Shown here piece by piece: positions 26,055 to 36,209 of a DNA stretch of 64,000 bases (its first letter is position 1; each line of letters begins with the position of its first letter). The notes below the pieces were generated by a model that searched no databases, was not told the origin of the DNA, and worked only from the letters and a program-made list of their open reading frames with translations. This DNA comes from Streptomyces regalis (GTDB lineage: Bacteria > Actinomycetota > Actinomycetes > Streptomycetales > Streptomycetaceae), in assembly GCF_001509475.1 (NCBI RefSeq), contig NZ_LLZG01000013.1, positions 81,437-145,436 of the forward strand, read 5' to 3'. The position numbers were made by a program, and so were the translations under genes.

Positions 26055-27407
26055 ATGGGCTTCGCCGACGATCATCTGATTCCCCTGGTCGACGCCGGTC
26101 TCGGCAACAGCGCCTACCTGGTCGACCTCGGCGACGGCCGCGCCCTGGCCGTGGACGCGAGCCGTGATCTGCGCGCCCTGCACGCAGAGGCCGAGCGGCG
26201 CGGGCTCACCGTCGCCTACGCCGCCGACACCCACCTGCACGCCGACTTCCTCACCGGCGCACTGCAGCTGGCGGCCGACGACGGGGCGACGGTGCTGGCG
26301 TCCGCCACCGGACGGCGTGCCTTCGAGCATCGGGCCCTGTCCGACGGCGACGAGGTGGACCTGGGCGGGCTGACCCTGCGCGCGCTGGCCACCCCCGGTC
26401 ACACGGACGAGCATCTGTCCTTCCTGCTCCTCGACGGCGCACGGGAGTTGGGGGTCTTCACCGGCGGTTCACTGATCGTCGGCTCGGTCGCCCGCACCGA
26501 TCTGCTCGGCGCCGACCGCGCGGAGGAACTCGCCCGCGCCCAGTACCGCTCCCTGCGGCGCCTGGCCCGGCTGCCGGACTCGACCTCGGTGTGGCCCACA
26601 CACGGCGCCGGCTCCTTCTGCTCCGCCCCGCCGGGCGCCGAGCGCACCACGACCATCGGCGCCGAGAAGCGGGCCAACGCCCTGCTCGCCGCGCCGGACG
26701 AGGACAGCTTCGTACGGCGGCTGCTCGACGGCCTCGGCTCCTGTCCCGCGTACTTCGACCGGCTGGCCGAGGTCAACCGGCGGGGTCCGGCGGTGCTCGC
26801 CGCGGCGCCCTCACTGCCCACGCTGTCCGGGGCCGACGTACGTCAGCTGCTCGGCCGGGGCGCGCAGATCGTCGACGTACGAAGGGTGGAGGACTTCGCC
26901 GCCGGCCACATCCCCGGCGCCCTCTCCGTCCATCTGCGCGACCAGTTCGCCACCTGGCTCGGCTGGCTGCTGCCCTACGACGCTCCACTCGTCTTCGTCA
27001 CCGCGCCCGGCCAGGATCTCGGCGAACTCACCTGGCAGGCCCTGAAGATCGGATACGAGCGGCTGTGCGGGCACCTGACCATGGACGCCTGGACGGCCGA
27101 GGGAGGCGAGCGGGAGACCGTCGACCTCGTGCCGGCCGACCGGGTCGGCGACCGTCCCGTCCTCGACGTGCGTCAGCGGTCCGAGTGGGACGCCGGGCAC
27201 ATCCCCGGCGCCGTCGGCATCGAGCTCGGCGCACTGCCCGGCCGTACGGACGAGGCGCCGTCGAGCGTGCTGGTGCACTGCGCGCACGGGGAGCGCGCGA
27301 TGTCCGCCGCCAGCCTCCTGCAGCGCACCGGCCACCGTGACGTCGCCGTCCTCGCGGGCGGCCCGGAGGACTGGGCCGAGGCCACCGGCCGCCGACTCAG
27401 CACCTGA
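26055..27407 (+). CDS. MBL-fold hydrolase with two rhodanese domains (persulfide dioxygenase-like)
   Basis: This 450-residue fusion has an N-terminal metallo-beta-lactamase domain with ADTHLHADFLTG (about residue 58) and ATPGHTDEHLSF, then two rhodanese domains. In the first (VDVRRVEDFAAGHIPGAL, about residue 277) no catalytic Cys is visible (VFVTAPGQ). The second keeps it in VLVHCAHGERAM (about residue 422). The layout matches ETHE1/CstB-like enzymes that process persulfides or thiosulfate. The usual HxHxDH motif has Phe in place of the last His. GGAGGA lies four bases before ATG 26055. The gene stands alone, with the interspersed repeat after it. Confidence 0.85.
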   Translation: MGFADDHLIPLVDAGLGNSAYLVDLGDGRALAVDASRDLRALHAEAERRGLTVAYAADTHLHADFLTGALQLAADDGATVLASATGRRAFEHRALSDGDEVDLGGLTLRALATPGHTDEHLSFLLLDGARELGVFTGGSLIVGSVARTDLLGADRAEELARAQYRSLRRLARLPDSTSVWPTHGAGSFCSAPPGAERTTTIGAEKRANALLAAPDEDSFVRRLLDGLGSCPAYFDRLAEVNRRGPAVLAAAPSLPTLSGADVRQLLGRGAQIVDVRRVEDFAAGHIPGALSVHLRDQFATWLGWLLPYDAPLVFVTAPGQDLGELTWQALKIGYERLCGHLTMDAWTAEGGERETVDLVPADRVGDRPVLDVRQRSEWDAGHIPGAVGIELGALPGRTDEAPSSVLVHCAHGERAMSAASLLQRTGHRDVAVLAGGPEDWAEATGRRLST

Positions 27408-27445
27408 GCACCCTTGGCGAGACAGCCCACGGTTCTGCAACCCTT

Positions 27446-27574
27446 AGGGGCGCGGGGCTGTATCAATGTGCGGCTACCGCCGCGTGGGCGCGACCAGCCA
27501 CAACGAACCCGCAGCCGTCCAACGGCCCATCGCGGCACCCCCGCACAGCGCATCACGGCCCACCCAGCGGAGCG
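27446..27574 (-). repeat. Streptomyces interspersed 3' element, copy A
   Basis: This is a copy of a repeat also found at 61429-61539. The first 60 bases (27446-27505, AGGGGCGCGGGGCTGTATC through GACCAGCCACAACG) are nearly identical, and the following 33 are about 79 percent alike. Read on the minus strand, both copies begin just after the stop codon of a gene (araC here, ribA there). It contains a GCGGC...GCCGC hairpin. The element type is widespread between Streptomyces genes; I do not know its function. Confidence 0.8.
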
Positions 27575-28471
27575 TCACCGCAGCTCCGCCCGAAACGCCG
27601 CCGGCGTCATCTCCGTGTGCTGGTGGAAGAACTTGGAGAAGTTCGCGGCGTCGGGAAAGCCGACCGCCGCACCCACGCGGCCGATCGGCATGTCCGTGTG
27701 CGCCAGGAGCCGCTTCGCCTCCAGGATCACTCGTCGGTCGATGAACCCCTTCGGCGTCTGACCGGTCGCCGCGCGGACCGCGCGGACGAGGGTGCGGCGG
27801 GAGTAGCCGAGCTGGTCGGCGTAGGCGCTGACACTGTGGTTGGTGGCGAAGCCCTTCTCCACCGCGTCCCGGAAGAGGGTGAAGGTGGTGTCGGCCTGTT
27901 GCCGCGCGGCTTCCGCCGAGCTCGCGGCGAGGTGGGCCAGGCGCAGCAGGAATGCCGTCAGCGAGTGGCGCAGGACCGCGGTGTGCAGGCTCAGCGGGAG
28001 GGTGGTGGTGTCCTCGTACTCGCGTTGGAGTTGGGCGAGGGCCGAGCGGAGTGCGGTGAGCTGGGCTTCGTCGGGGTGGAGCAGGGGCGGGAGGTCGTAG
28101 CGGTAGAGGCCGGTGGCCTCGACCGTGGCGCGGGGCAGGAAGCCGGGCTGCATGGTGAGGACGGTGCCCCGGTAGTCACCGGCCCGTGAGAAGCGGTGGA
28201 CCTGGCCGGGGCGGATCCACAGCAGGTCGCCGGCGCCCGCCTCGTACTCCGTGAAGTCGATCATGTGGCGCACGGGTCCTCGGCTGAAGAGCATCACGAC
28301 GTGGAAGTCGATGCGGTGCACGCGCTCCAGGGGCGCCTCGTCGACGTGCCAGGTGTGGTCGGTGCTGCCCATGGGGCCGATCTGCATGCCGACGCCGCCG
28401 ACGCTCAGCTCGACGGGGAAGGGGAACGTTCTGATCCCGCCGTCGCCGCCTTCGACCCTTGTGTCCACCAT
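27575..28471 (-). CDS. AraC family transcriptional regulator
   Basis: This 298-residue protein has an N-terminal cupin-like sensing domain (HRIDFHVVMLFSRG, then DLLWIRPGQVHRFS). The C-terminal AraC domain has two helix-turn-helix units, SVSAYADQLGYSRRTLVRAV and the signature IGRVGAAVGFPDAANFSKFF, ending MTPAAFRAELR. ATG 28471 begins MVDTRVEGG; ATG 28507 is also in frame and neither has a strong ribosome site. It is divergent from the transketolase operon, with a 19-bp palindrome between. Whether it controls the pentose phosphate genes is unproven. Confidence 0.85.
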   Translation of the reverse strand: MVDTRVEGGDGGIRTFPFPVELSVGGVGMQIGPMGSTDHTWHVDEAPLERVHRIDFHVVMLFSRGPVRHMIDFTEYEAGAGDLLWIRPGQVHRFSRAGDYRGTVLTMQPGFLPRATVEATGLYRYDLPPLLHPDEAQLTALRSALAQLQREYEDTTTLPLSLHTAVLRHSLTAFLLRLAHLAASSAEAARQQADTTFTLFRDAVEKGFATNHSVSAYADQLGYSRRTLVRAVRAATGQTPKGFIDRRVILEAKRLLAHTDMPIGRVGAAVGFPDAANFSKFFHQHTEMTPAAFRAELR

Positions 28472-28578
28472 GTCCGTCTCGTGCCGCCTCAGTTGCGCGC
28501 CGCCCATGCTCAGCCGTGCGCCAGGCCGGCGGCGGTGTCCCACTTTCACCACAGCCTGACACACGCCGACCTTCCCTC

Positions 28579-28597
28579 GTAAAAGTCAGACTTTTAC
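28579..28597. promoter_or_regulatory. 19-bp palindrome between araC and tkt
   Basis: GTAAAAGTCAGACTTTTAC has perfect 8-bp arms around CAG. It is very AT-rich for this genome and sits 52 bases before the tkt start, in the divergent promoter region. It looks like a dimeric regulator site, but it does not match an operator I know well. Confidence 0.6.
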
Positions 28598-28648
28598 TTT
28601 TGAACGCGTTGGACCAGCCACTTCGCTGCGATCGAGGACTTCTTGAAG

Positions 28649-30742
28649 ATGAGCACGCAGACACCGGACAGCTTCGAATGGACCGAACTCGACCGGCGTG
28701 CCGTCGACACGGCCCGCCTCCTGGCGGCCGATGCCGTACAGCGGGTCGGCAACGGCCACCCGGGCACCGCGATGAGCCTCGCCCCGGCCGCCTACACGAT
28801 CTTTCAGAAGGTGATGCGGCACGACCCGGCCGACCCCGAGTGGACCGGGCGTGACCGCTTCGTTCTCTCCCCCGGCCACACCTCGCTGACCCTCTACACC
28901 CAGCTGTTCCTCGCCGGGTACGAGCTGGAGCTCGACGACCTGAAGGCCTTCCGGACCCACGGTTCGAAGACGCCGGGCCACCCCGAGTACGGGCACACGG
29001 CAGGGGTCGAGACGACGACCGGCCCGCTCGGCCAGGGTGTCGCCAACGCCGTCGGCATGGCGATGGCCGCCCGCTACGAGCGCGGCCTGTTCGACCCCGA
29101 GGCTCCGCAGGGCGAGTCCCCGTTCGACCACACCGTCTGGGCGATCGTCTCCGACGGCGATCTCCAGGAGGGTGTCTCCGCCGAGGCCTCCTCGCTCGCC
29201 GGCCACCAGAAGCTCGGCAACCTCGTCTTCCTCTACGACGACAACCACATCTCCATCGAGGGCGACACCGCGACCGCGTTCTCCGAGGACGTGCTGGGGC
29301 GGTACGAGGCGTACGGCTGGCATGTGCAGCGGATCGAGCCCGCGCTGGGCGGCGACATCGACGTCCACGCGCTGTACGCGGCGCTCAAGGCGGCGCAGGC
29401 CGAGACCGAGCGCCCCTCGATCATCGCGATGCGCACGATCATCGCCTGGCCGGCCCCCAACGCGCAGAACACCGAGGCCTCCCACGGCTCCGCTCTCGGC
29501 GCCGACGAGGTCGCCGCCACCAAGCGCATCCTCGGCTTCGACCCCGAGCAGTCCTTCGAGGTCGCGGGCGAGGTCCTCACCCACACCCGCCGTGCCCTCG
29601 ACCGGGGCGCCGAGGCGCACGCCGCCTGGGACAAGCGGATCGACAAGTGGCGCGGCGCCAACGCCGAGCGCGCCCAGCTGTTCGACCGGATCGTCGCCGG
29701 TCAGCTCCCCGAGGGCTGGCAGGACGCCCTGCCCGTCTTCGAGGAGGGCAAGTCGGTCGCCACTCGCGCCGCCTCCGGCAAGGTGCTCCAGGCGCTGGGC
29801 GCGGTCGTCCCCGAGCTGTGGGGCGGCTCGGCCGACCTGGCCGGCTCCAACAACACCACCATCGACAAGACGAGTTCGTTCCTGCCGAAGGGCAACCCGC
29901 TGCCGGAGGCCGACCCTTACGGCCGCACCATCCACTTCGGCATCCGCGAGTTCTCGATGGCCGCGGAGATGAACGGCATCGCCCTGCACGGCAACACCCG
30001 TGTCTACGGCGGTACGTTCCTGGTGTTCTCCGACTACATGCGCAACGCGGTTCGCATGTCCGCGCTGATGCAGCTGCCGGTGACGTACGTCTGGACGCAC
30101 GACTCCGTCGGCCTCGGCGAGGACGGCCCGACCCACCAGCCGGTCGAGCACCTGGCCTCGCTGCGCGCCATCCCGGGCCTGAACATCGTCCGCCCCGCCG
30201 ACGCCAACGAGACCGCGGTCGCCTGGGCCGAGATCCTCAAGCGGCACTCGACCAACCCGGCCCCGCACGGGCTCGCGCTCACCCGCCAGGGTGTGCCGAC
30301 GCTGCCGGTCAACCCGGATGCGGCGAAGGGCGGTTACGTCCTCCAGGAGTCCTCCACGCAGACGCCCGAGGTGATCCTCGTCGCCACCGGCTCCGAGGTC
30401 CAGCTCGCCGTCGCCGCGCGGGAGCGCTTGGAGGCCGACGGGATCGGTACCCGTGTGGTGTCGATGCCGTCCGTGGAGTGGTTCGAGGAGCAGCCGCGCG
30501 AGTACCGCGAGAGTGTCCTGCCACCGGCCGTGAAGGCGCGGGTGGCGGTCGAGGCCGGTATCGGGCTCACCTGGTACCGGTTCGTGGGCGACGCCGGACG
30601 CATCGTCTCGCTGGAGCACTTCGGTGCCTCCGCCGACGCCAAGACCCTGTTCGCCGAGTACGGCTTCACCCCCGAGAACGTCGCCGCCGCAGCCCGGGCT
30701 GCATTGAATTCAACTACGGGCCTTGCTGCCGCCCGTGGTTGA
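28649..30742 (+). CDS. tkt: Transketolase
   Basis: This 697-residue thiamine diphosphate enzyme transfers two-carbon units in the pentose phosphate pathway. The TPP and metal site is in [18 protein letters not shown] with [18 protein letters not shown] near residue 34 and the PYR-domain segment [20 protein letters not shown] are also present. ATG 28649 has GAGGA ten bases upstream; the in-frame TTG at 28643 is closer to it. Length matches bacterial transketolases (about 660-700). It leads a run of pentose phosphate genes, with tal 19 bases downstream. Confidence 0.97.
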   Translation: MSTQTPDSFEWTELDRRAVDTARLLAADAVQRVGNGHPGTAMSLAPAAYTIFQKVMRHDPADPEWTGRDRFVLSPGHTSLTLYTQLFLAGYELELDDLKAFRTHGSKTPGHPEYGHTAGVETTTGPLGQGVANAVGMAMAARYERGLFDPEAPQGESPFDHTVWAIVSDGDLQEGVSAEASSLAGHQKLGNLVFLYDDNHISIEGDTATAFSEDVLGRYEAYGWHVQRIEPALGGDIDVHALYAALKAAQAETERPSIIAMRTIIAWPAPNAQNTEASHGSALGADEVAATKRILGFDPEQSFEVAGEVLTHTRRALDRGAEAHAAWDKRIDKWRGANAERAQLFDRIVAGQLPEGWQDALPVFEEGKSVATRAASGKVLQALGAVVPELWGGSADLAGSNNTTIDKTSSFLPKGNPLPEADPYGRTIHFGIREFSMAAEMNGIALHGNTRVYGGTFLVFSDYMRNAVRMSALMQLPVTYVWTHDSVGLGEDGPTHQPVEHLASLRAIPGLNIVRPADANETAVAWAEILKRHSTNPAPHGLALTRQGVPTLPVNPDAAKGGYVLQESSTQTPEVILVATGSEVQLAVAARERLEADGIGTRVVSMPSVEWFEEQPREYRESVLPPAVKARVAVEAGIGLTWYRFVGDAGRIVSLEHFGASADAKTLFAEYGFTPENVAAAARAALNSTTGLAAARG

Positions 30743-30761
30743 TCCTGCCGCCAGAAAGAAG

Positions 30762-31910
30762 ATGATCACTGTGACCACCGAAGCAACCGCGACCGCGGGC
30801 ACCCTCGAGCGCCTCTCCGACGAGGGCGTCTCGATCTGGCTGGACGACCTGTCGCGCAAGCGGATCGAGTCGGGCAACCTCGCCGAGCTGATCGCGCACA
30901 AGAACGTCGTCGGCGTCACCACCAACCCGTCCATCTTCCAGGCCGCCATCGGCTCCGGCGAGGGCTACGAGGAGCAGCTCGCCGACCTCGCGGTGCGGGG
31001 CGTCACGGTCGACGAGGCCGTGCGCATGATGACCACCGCCGACGTCCGCGCCGCCGCCGACGTCCTGCGGCCCGTGTACGACGCCACCGACGGCCGGGAC
31101 GGCCGGGTCTCCATCGAGGTCGACCCGCGCCTCGCCCACAACACGGCGGCCACGATCGCCGAGGCCAGGCAGCTCGCCTGGCTGGTCGACCGCCCCAACG
31201 TGATGATCAAGATCCCGGCGACCAAGGCCGGTCTCCCCGCCATCACCGAGGTCATCGCCCAGGGCATCAGCGTGAACGTCACGCTGATCTTCTCCCTGGA
31301 GCGCTACCGCGAGGTGATGGACGCCTACCTGGCCGGCCTGGAGAAGGCCGCCGCGAACGGCCACGACCTCTCCGCCATCCACTCCGTGGCCTCCTTCTTC
31401 GTCTCCCGCGTCGACAGCGAGATCGACAAGCGGCTGACGGCGATCGGCTCGGACGGCGCCCTCGCGCTCAAGGGCAGGGCCGCGCTCGCCAACGCCCGCC
31501 TCGCCTACGAGGCCTACGAGGACGTCTTCGCGGGTGACCGCTGGACCGCCCTCGCCGGCGCCAAGGCCAACAAGCAGCGCCCGCTGTGGGCCTCGACCGG
31601 CGTGAAGGACCCGGCGTACAAGTCCACCCTGTACGTCGACGAACTGGTCGCGCCCGGGACCGTCAACACGATGCCCGAGGCCACCCTGAACGCCACCGCC
31701 GACCGCGGCGAGATCACCGGCGACACCGTGACCGGCGGTTACGCACAGGCCCGCGCCGACCTGGCCGCCGTAGAGGCGCTCGGGATCTCGTACGACGAAA
31801 TCGTCACCCTTTTGGAGGACGAGGGCGTCGCCAAGTTCGAGGTGGCGTGGCAGGACCTGTTGGACGCCGTCAAGAAGTCGCTCGGCAGCAAGGGAGCTGA
31901 CGCAGAATGA
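30762..31910 (+). CDS. tal: Transaldolase
   Basis: This 382-residue transaldolase of the long, actinobacterial/plant type moves a dihydroxyacetone unit between sugar phosphates. Signature [14 protein letters not shown] lies near residue 50, and the Schiff-base lysine is in [15 protein letters not shown] (about residue 150). ATG 30762 follows AGAAAGAAG; a GTG nine bases further on is better spaced and also possible. The stop overlaps the zwf start as ATGA. It shares the operon with tkt, completing the non-oxidative branch. Confidence 0.97.
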   Translation: MITVTTEATATAGTLERLSDEGVSIWLDDLSRKRIESGNLAELIAHKNVVGVTTNPSIFQAAIGSGEGYEEQLADLAVRGVTVDEAVRMMTTADVRAAADVLRPVYDATDGRDGRVSIEVDPRLAHNTAATIAEARQLAWLVDRPNVMIKIPATKAGLPAITEVIAQGISVNVTLIFSLERYREVMDAYLAGLEKAAANGHDLSAIHSVASFFVSRVDSEIDKRLTAIGSDGALALKGRAALANARLAYEAYEDVFAGDRWTALAGAKANKQRPLWASTGVKDPAYKSTLYVDELVAPGTVNTMPEATLNATADRGEITGDTVTGGYAQARADLAAVEALGISYDEIVTLLEDEGVAKFEVAWQDLLDAVKKSLGSKGADAE

Positions 31911-33454
31911 CCTCCGACACCTCTGGCACCCCCGACTGGGACAACCCCCTGCGCGACGCGCGCGACCGCCGTCTGCCCCGGATCGCGGGCCCGTCCGGGC
32001 TCGTCATCTTCGGTGTCACCGGCGACCTGTCCCGCAAGAAGCTGATGCCGGCCGTGTACGACCTCGCCAACCGCGGCATGCTGCCGCCGGGCTTCTCGCT
32101 CGTCGGGTTCGCCCGCCGGGACTGGGAGGACCAGGACTTCGCGCAGGTCGTGCACGACTCGGTGCGCGAGCACGCCCGTACGGAGTTCCGCGAGGAAGTC
32201 TGGCAGCAGCTCGCCGAGGGCATGCGGTTCATTCCGGGGGCCTTCGACGACGACGAGGCGTTCAAGCAGCTGCGCCAGACGGTCGACGAGCTGGACGCGG
32301 CGCGCGGTACGAGCGGCAACTACGCCTTCTACCTCTCCGTACCGCCGAAGTTCTTCCCGGAGGTCGTGCAGCAGCTGAAGCGGCACGGCCTGGCGGACGC
32401 CCCCGAGGGTTCCTGGCGGCGGGCGGTCATCGAGAAGCCGTTCGGCCGCGACCTCGCGAGCGCCCAGGAGCTCAACGCGATCGTGCACGACGTGTTCGAC
32501 CCGGAGCAGGTCTTCCGGATCGACCACTACCTGGGCAAGGAGACCGTCCAGAACATCCTGGCGCTGCGCTTCGCCAACCAGATGTTCGAGCCGATCTGGA
32601 ACCGGTCGTATGTCGACCATGTGCAGATCACGATGGCCGAGGACATCGGCATCGGCGGCCGGGCGGGCTACTACGACGGCATCGGCTCGGCCCGTGACGT
32701 CATCCAGAACCACCTGCTCCAGCTGATGGCGCTGACCGCCATGGAGGAGCCCGCCTCCTTCGACGCCGCCTCGCTGCTCACCGAGAAGCTGAAGGTGCTG
32801 AAGGGCGTGAAGCTGCCGGAGGACCTGGGCAAGCACACCGTGCGCGGGCAGTACGCGGCAAGCTGGCAGGGCGGCGAGCAGGTCGCCGGGTACCTCCAGG
32901 AGGACGGCATCGACGCGCGGTCGAAGACCGACACGTACGCCGCGATCAAGCTGAACGTCGACAACCGGCGCTGGGCGGGCGTGCCGTTCTACCTGCGCAC
33001 CGGCAAGCGGCTCGGGCGGCGGGTCACCGAGATCGCGGTCGTCTTCCAGCGGGCGCCGCACTCCCCCTTCGACTCCACCGCCACCGAGGAGCTCGGCCAG
33101 AACGCCATCGTCATCCGCGTCCAGCCGGACGAGGGCGTGACGGTGCGGTTCGGGTCCAAGGTGCCGGGGACCTCGATGGAGATCCGGGACGTGACGATGG
33201 ACTTCGCCTACGGCGAGTCGTTCACGGAGTCCAGCCCGGAGGCGTACGAGCGGCTCATCCTGGATGTCCTCCTCGGGGACGCCAATTTGTTCCCCCGTCA
33301 CCAGGAAGTGGAAGAGTCCTGGAAGATCCTCGACCCGATCGAGGAGTACTGGGACACCCACGGCAAGCCGGCGCAGTACGCGTCCGGCAGCTGGGGACCC
33401 GAGGAAGCCGACGAGATGCTCGCACGAGACGGACGGAGCTGGCGCAGGCCATGA
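31907..33454 (+). CDS. zwf: Glucose-6-phosphate dehydrogenase
   Basis: This 515-residue enzyme catalyses the NADP-linked first step of the oxidative pentose phosphate pathway. The cofactor site is [16 protein letters not shown] (about residues 34-49) and the active-site signature is [13 protein letters not shown] (about residue 205) with the catalytic His. EKPFG is also intact. The start and stop both form ATGA overlaps with tal and opcA, so expression is tightly coupled; the next gene encodes its known allosteric partner OpcA. Confidence 0.97.
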   Translation: MTSDTSGTPDWDNPLRDARDRRLPRIAGPSGLVIFGVTGDLSRKKLMPAVYDLANRGMLPPGFSLVGFARRDWEDQDFAQVVHDSVREHARTEFREEVWQQLAEGMRFIPGAFDDDEAFKQLRQTVDELDAARGTSGNYAFYLSVPPKFFPEVVQQLKRHGLADAPEGSWRRAVIEKPFGRDLASAQELNAIVHDVFDPEQVFRIDHYLGKETVQNILALRFANQMFEPIWNRSYVDHVQITMAEDIGIGGRAGYYDGIGSARDVIQNHLLQLMALTAMEEPASFDAASLLTEKLKVLKGVKLPEDLGKHTVRGQYAASWQGGEQVAGYLQEDGIDARSKTDTYAAIKLNVDNRRWAGVPFYLRTGKRLGRRVTEIAVVFQRAPHSPFDSTATEELGQNAIVIRVQPDEGVTVRFGSKVPGTSMEIRDVTMDFAYGESFTESSPEAYERLILDVLLGDANLFPRHQEVEESWKILDPIEEYWDTHGKPAQYASGSWGPEEADEMLARDGRSWRRP

Positions 33455-34386
33455 AGATCGACCTGACCGACACCACGGCAAGCAAGATCAACAAGGCGCT
33501 GGTGCAGGGCCGCCGCGCGATCGGCACGCCGGCCGTGGGCATGGTCCTGACGATGGTGATCGTCACGGACGAGGAGAACGCCTACGACTCGATCAAGGCG
33601 GCCGAGGAGGCCTCGCACGAGCACCCCGCGCGCACCCTGGTCGTCATCAAGCGGCACGCCCGCACCCCGCGCGACCGCACCCGCTCGCACCTCGATGCCG
33701 AGGTCCGGGTGGGCGCCGACGCCGGCACCGGCGAGACGGTGATCCTGCGCATGTACGGCGAGGTGTCCGAGCACGCCGACTCGGTGGTGCTGCCGCTGCT
33801 GCTGCCGGACGCGCCGGTCGTCGTGTGGTGGCCGGTGGAGGCGCCCGAGAACCCCTCGAAGGACCCGCTGGGCGCGCTGGCACAGCGCCGGATCACCGAC
33901 CTGTACACCACCGAGACCCCGCTGGCCGACCTGGAGGTCCGCGCCCGCTCCTACGCGCCCGGCGACACCGACCTCGCCTGGACCCGGCTCACCCCCTGGC
34001 GCTCGATGCTCGCCGCGGCCCTGGACCAGGCCCGGGTACCGATCGTCTCGGCGGCCGTGGAGGCCGAGGCCGACAACCCGGCCGCCGAACTCCTGGCCCG
34101 CTGGCTGGAGGCCCGCCTGCACGTCACCGCCGAGCGGGTCGTCACCGCCGGACCGGTCGTCACGGGTGTGCGGCTCGGCACCGAGAACGGCGAGATCGTC
34201 ATCGACCGTCCCGAGGGCCCGCTGGCCACGCTGACCCTGCCGGACCAGCCGTCGCGCACCCTCGCGCTGAAGGTCCGCACCACCTCCGAACTCATCGCCG
34301 AGGAGCTCAGGCGCCTCGACGCGGACGAGATGTACGCCATCGCCCTGCGGGGCGAGGCCACCAAGGAGACCCCCGACCATGTCTGA
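33451..34386 (+). CDS. opcA: Glucose-6-phosphate dehydrogenase assembly protein OpcA
   Basis: This 311-residue protein matches OpcA, which binds and activates glucose-6-phosphate dehydrogenase in actinobacteria and cyanobacteria. It begins [19 protein letters not shown] and includes [19 protein letters not shown] and [16 protein letters not shown], typical of the family. It has no catalytic role known to me. It starts on the zwf stop (ATGA) and overlaps the pgi start by eight bases, so it is made in step with its partner. Confidence 0.95.
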   Translation: MKIDLTDTTASKINKALVQGRRAIGTPAVGMVLTMVIVTDEENAYDSIKAAEEASHEHPARTLVVIKRHARTPRDRTRSHLDAEVRVGADAGTGETVILRMYGEVSEHADSVVLPLLLPDAPVVVWWPVEAPENPSKDPLGALAQRRITDLYTTETPLADLEVRARSYAPGDTDLAWTRLTPWRSMLAAALDQARVPIVSAAVEAEADNPAAELLARWLEARLHVTAERVVTAGPVVTGVRLGTENGEIVIDRPEGPLATLTLPDQPSRTLALKVRTTSELIAEELRRLDADEMYAIALRGEATKETPDHV

Positions 34387-36064
34387 CCCACTGTCCGACT
34401 CCCCCCGGCTCACCCGGCGCCCCGAGTGGGTGGCCCTGGAGGACCACCGCGCGGACACGCTGCAGCGCCCGCGGCTGCGTGAGCTGTTCGCGGCCGACCC
34501 CTCCCGCGCCGAGCGGTACGTCGTGCGCGTCGGCGACCTGCGCATCGACTACTCCAAGCACCTGATCAACGACGAGACGCTCGCGCTGCTGCAGGAACTG
34601 GCCACCGCCACCGACGTGTTCGGGCTGCGGGACGCGATGTTCCGGGGCGAGAAGATCAACGTCACCGAGGACCGCGCCGTCCTGCACACCGCTCTGCGCG
34701 CCCCGGCCGACGCGGTGATCGAGGTCGACGGCGCGAACGTCGTACCCGAGGTGCACGCGGTGCTCGACAAGATGAGCGCGTTCGCGGACCGCGTCCGCTC
34801 CGGCGAGTGGACCGGCCACACGGGCCGCCGTATCCGCAACGTCGTCAACATCGGCATCGGCGGCTCCGATCTCGGTCCCGCCATGGCGTACGAGGCGCTT
34901 CGCCCGTTCACCGCACGGGAGTTGACGTTCCGGTTCGTGTCCAACGTCGACGGCGCCGACCTCCATGAGGCGGTCCGGGACCTGGACCCGGCGGAGACCC
35001 TGTTCATCGTCGCGTCCAAGACGTTCACCACGATCGAGACGATCACCAACGCGACCTCGGCCCGTTCCTGGCTGCTGGCCGGGCTCGGCGGCGAGGACAA
35101 GGCGGTCGCCCGGCACTTCGTCGCCCTGTCGACCAACGCCGAGAAGGTGACGGACTTCGGCATCGACCCGGACAACATGTTCGAGTTCTGGGACTGGGTC
35201 GGCGGGCGGTACTCGTACGACTCGGCCATCGGACTCTCGCTCATGATCGCCATCGGGCCGGACCGCTTCCGGGAGATGCTCAACGGCTTCCGCACCGTCG
35301 ACGAGCACTTCAAAAGCGCCCCCGCCGAGGCCAACGCCCCTCTGATCCTGGGCCTGTTGGGCATCTGGTACGGCAATTTCTTCGGCGCCGAGTCGCATGC
35401 GGTGCTGCCGTACTCGCACTATCTGTCGAAGTTCACGGCGTACCTGCAGCAGCTGGACATGGAGTCCAACGGCAAGTCGGTCGACCGCGACGGCCATGCC
35501 GTGGGCTGGGAGACGGGTCCGGTGGTGTGGGGCACGCCCGGCACCAACGGGCAGCACGCCTACTACCAGCTGATCCACCAGGGCACCCGCCTCATCCCGG
35601 CCGACCTGATCGGCTTCGCCCGGCCGGTCGCCGAGCTGAGCGACGAACTCAAGGCGCAGCACGACCTGTTGATGGCGAACCTCTTCGCCCAGGGGCAGGC
35701 GCTCGCCTTCGGCAAGACCGCGGACGAGGTGCGCGCGGAGGGTGTCCCGGAGCATCAGGTCGCCCACCGCACCTTCCAGGGCAACCACCCCACCACCACG
35801 ATCCTCGCCCCCGAGCTGACCCCGTCGGTCCTCGGCCAGCTGATCGCCCTCTACGAGCACAAGGTGTTCGTCCAGGGCGCCGTCTGGAACATCGACTCCT
35901 TCGACCAGTGGGGCGTCGAGCTCGGCAAGGTCCTCGCCAAGCGGGTCGAGCCCGCGCTGACCGAGGGCGCCGACGTGCCCGGCCTGGATTCCTCCACCGC
36001 CGGGCTCGTGGCCGCGTACCGCGAACTCAAGGAATTGAATCCTCACCCCCACGAGCGAGGGTGA
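34379..36064 (+). CDS. pgi: Glucose-6-phosphate isomerase
   Basis: This 561-residue enzyme interconverts glucose-6-phosphate and fructose-6-phosphate. Visible landmarks are [18 protein letters not shown] (about residues 155-172), the phosphate-binding [41 protein letters not shown] with the catalytic His, and the C-terminal signature [17 protein letters not shown]. It overlaps opcA by eight bases. It is followed by a 145-base gap and then gnd. Having pgi in the operon lets fructose-6-phosphate from tkt/tal return to the oxidative branch. Confidence 0.97.
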   Translation: MSDPLSDSPRLTRRPEWVALEDHRADTLQRPRLRELFAADPSRAERYVVRVGDLRIDYSKHLINDETLALLQELATATDVFGLRDAMFRGEKINVTEDRAVLHTALRAPADAVIEVDGANVVPEVHAVLDKMSAFADRVRSGEWTGHTGRRIRNVVNIGIGGSDLGPAMAYEALRPFTARELTFRFVSNVDGADLHEAVRDLDPAETLFIVASKTFTTIETITNATSARSWLLAGLGGEDKAVARHFVALSTNAEKVTDFGIDPDNMFEFWDWVGGRYSYDSAIGLSLMIAIGPDRFREMLNGFRTVDEHFKSAPAEANAPLILGLLGIWYGNFFGAESHAVLPYSHYLSKFTAYLQQLDMESNGKSVDRDGHAVGWETGPVVWGTPGTNGQHAYYQLIHQGTRLIPADLIGFARPVAELSDELKAQHDLLMANLFAQGQALAFGKTADEVRAEGVPEHQVAHRTFQGNHPTTTILAPELTPSVLGQLIALYEHKVFVQGAVWNIDSFDQWGVELGKVLAKRVEPALTEGADVPGLDSSTAGLVAAYRELKELNPHPHERG

Positions 36065-36209
36065 TTCCTGGCTCTCACAGCCCGGCGAAACAGCATTTCC
36101 CCAGGTCTTACGTGATCAACGCCAGCCGGGTCGAACCCTGCCCGGGCAACGTGCATCAAGCCCACACGCTGACGCGTGTAACGTACTTCACACGAATGGA
36201 TCAGTGCAA

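Noticed and set aside
36160..36200. Imperfect GTGTAA...TTCACAC dyad before gnd
   Set aside because: Arms match only at their ends and the spacing is uneven, so it is not a convincing operator.
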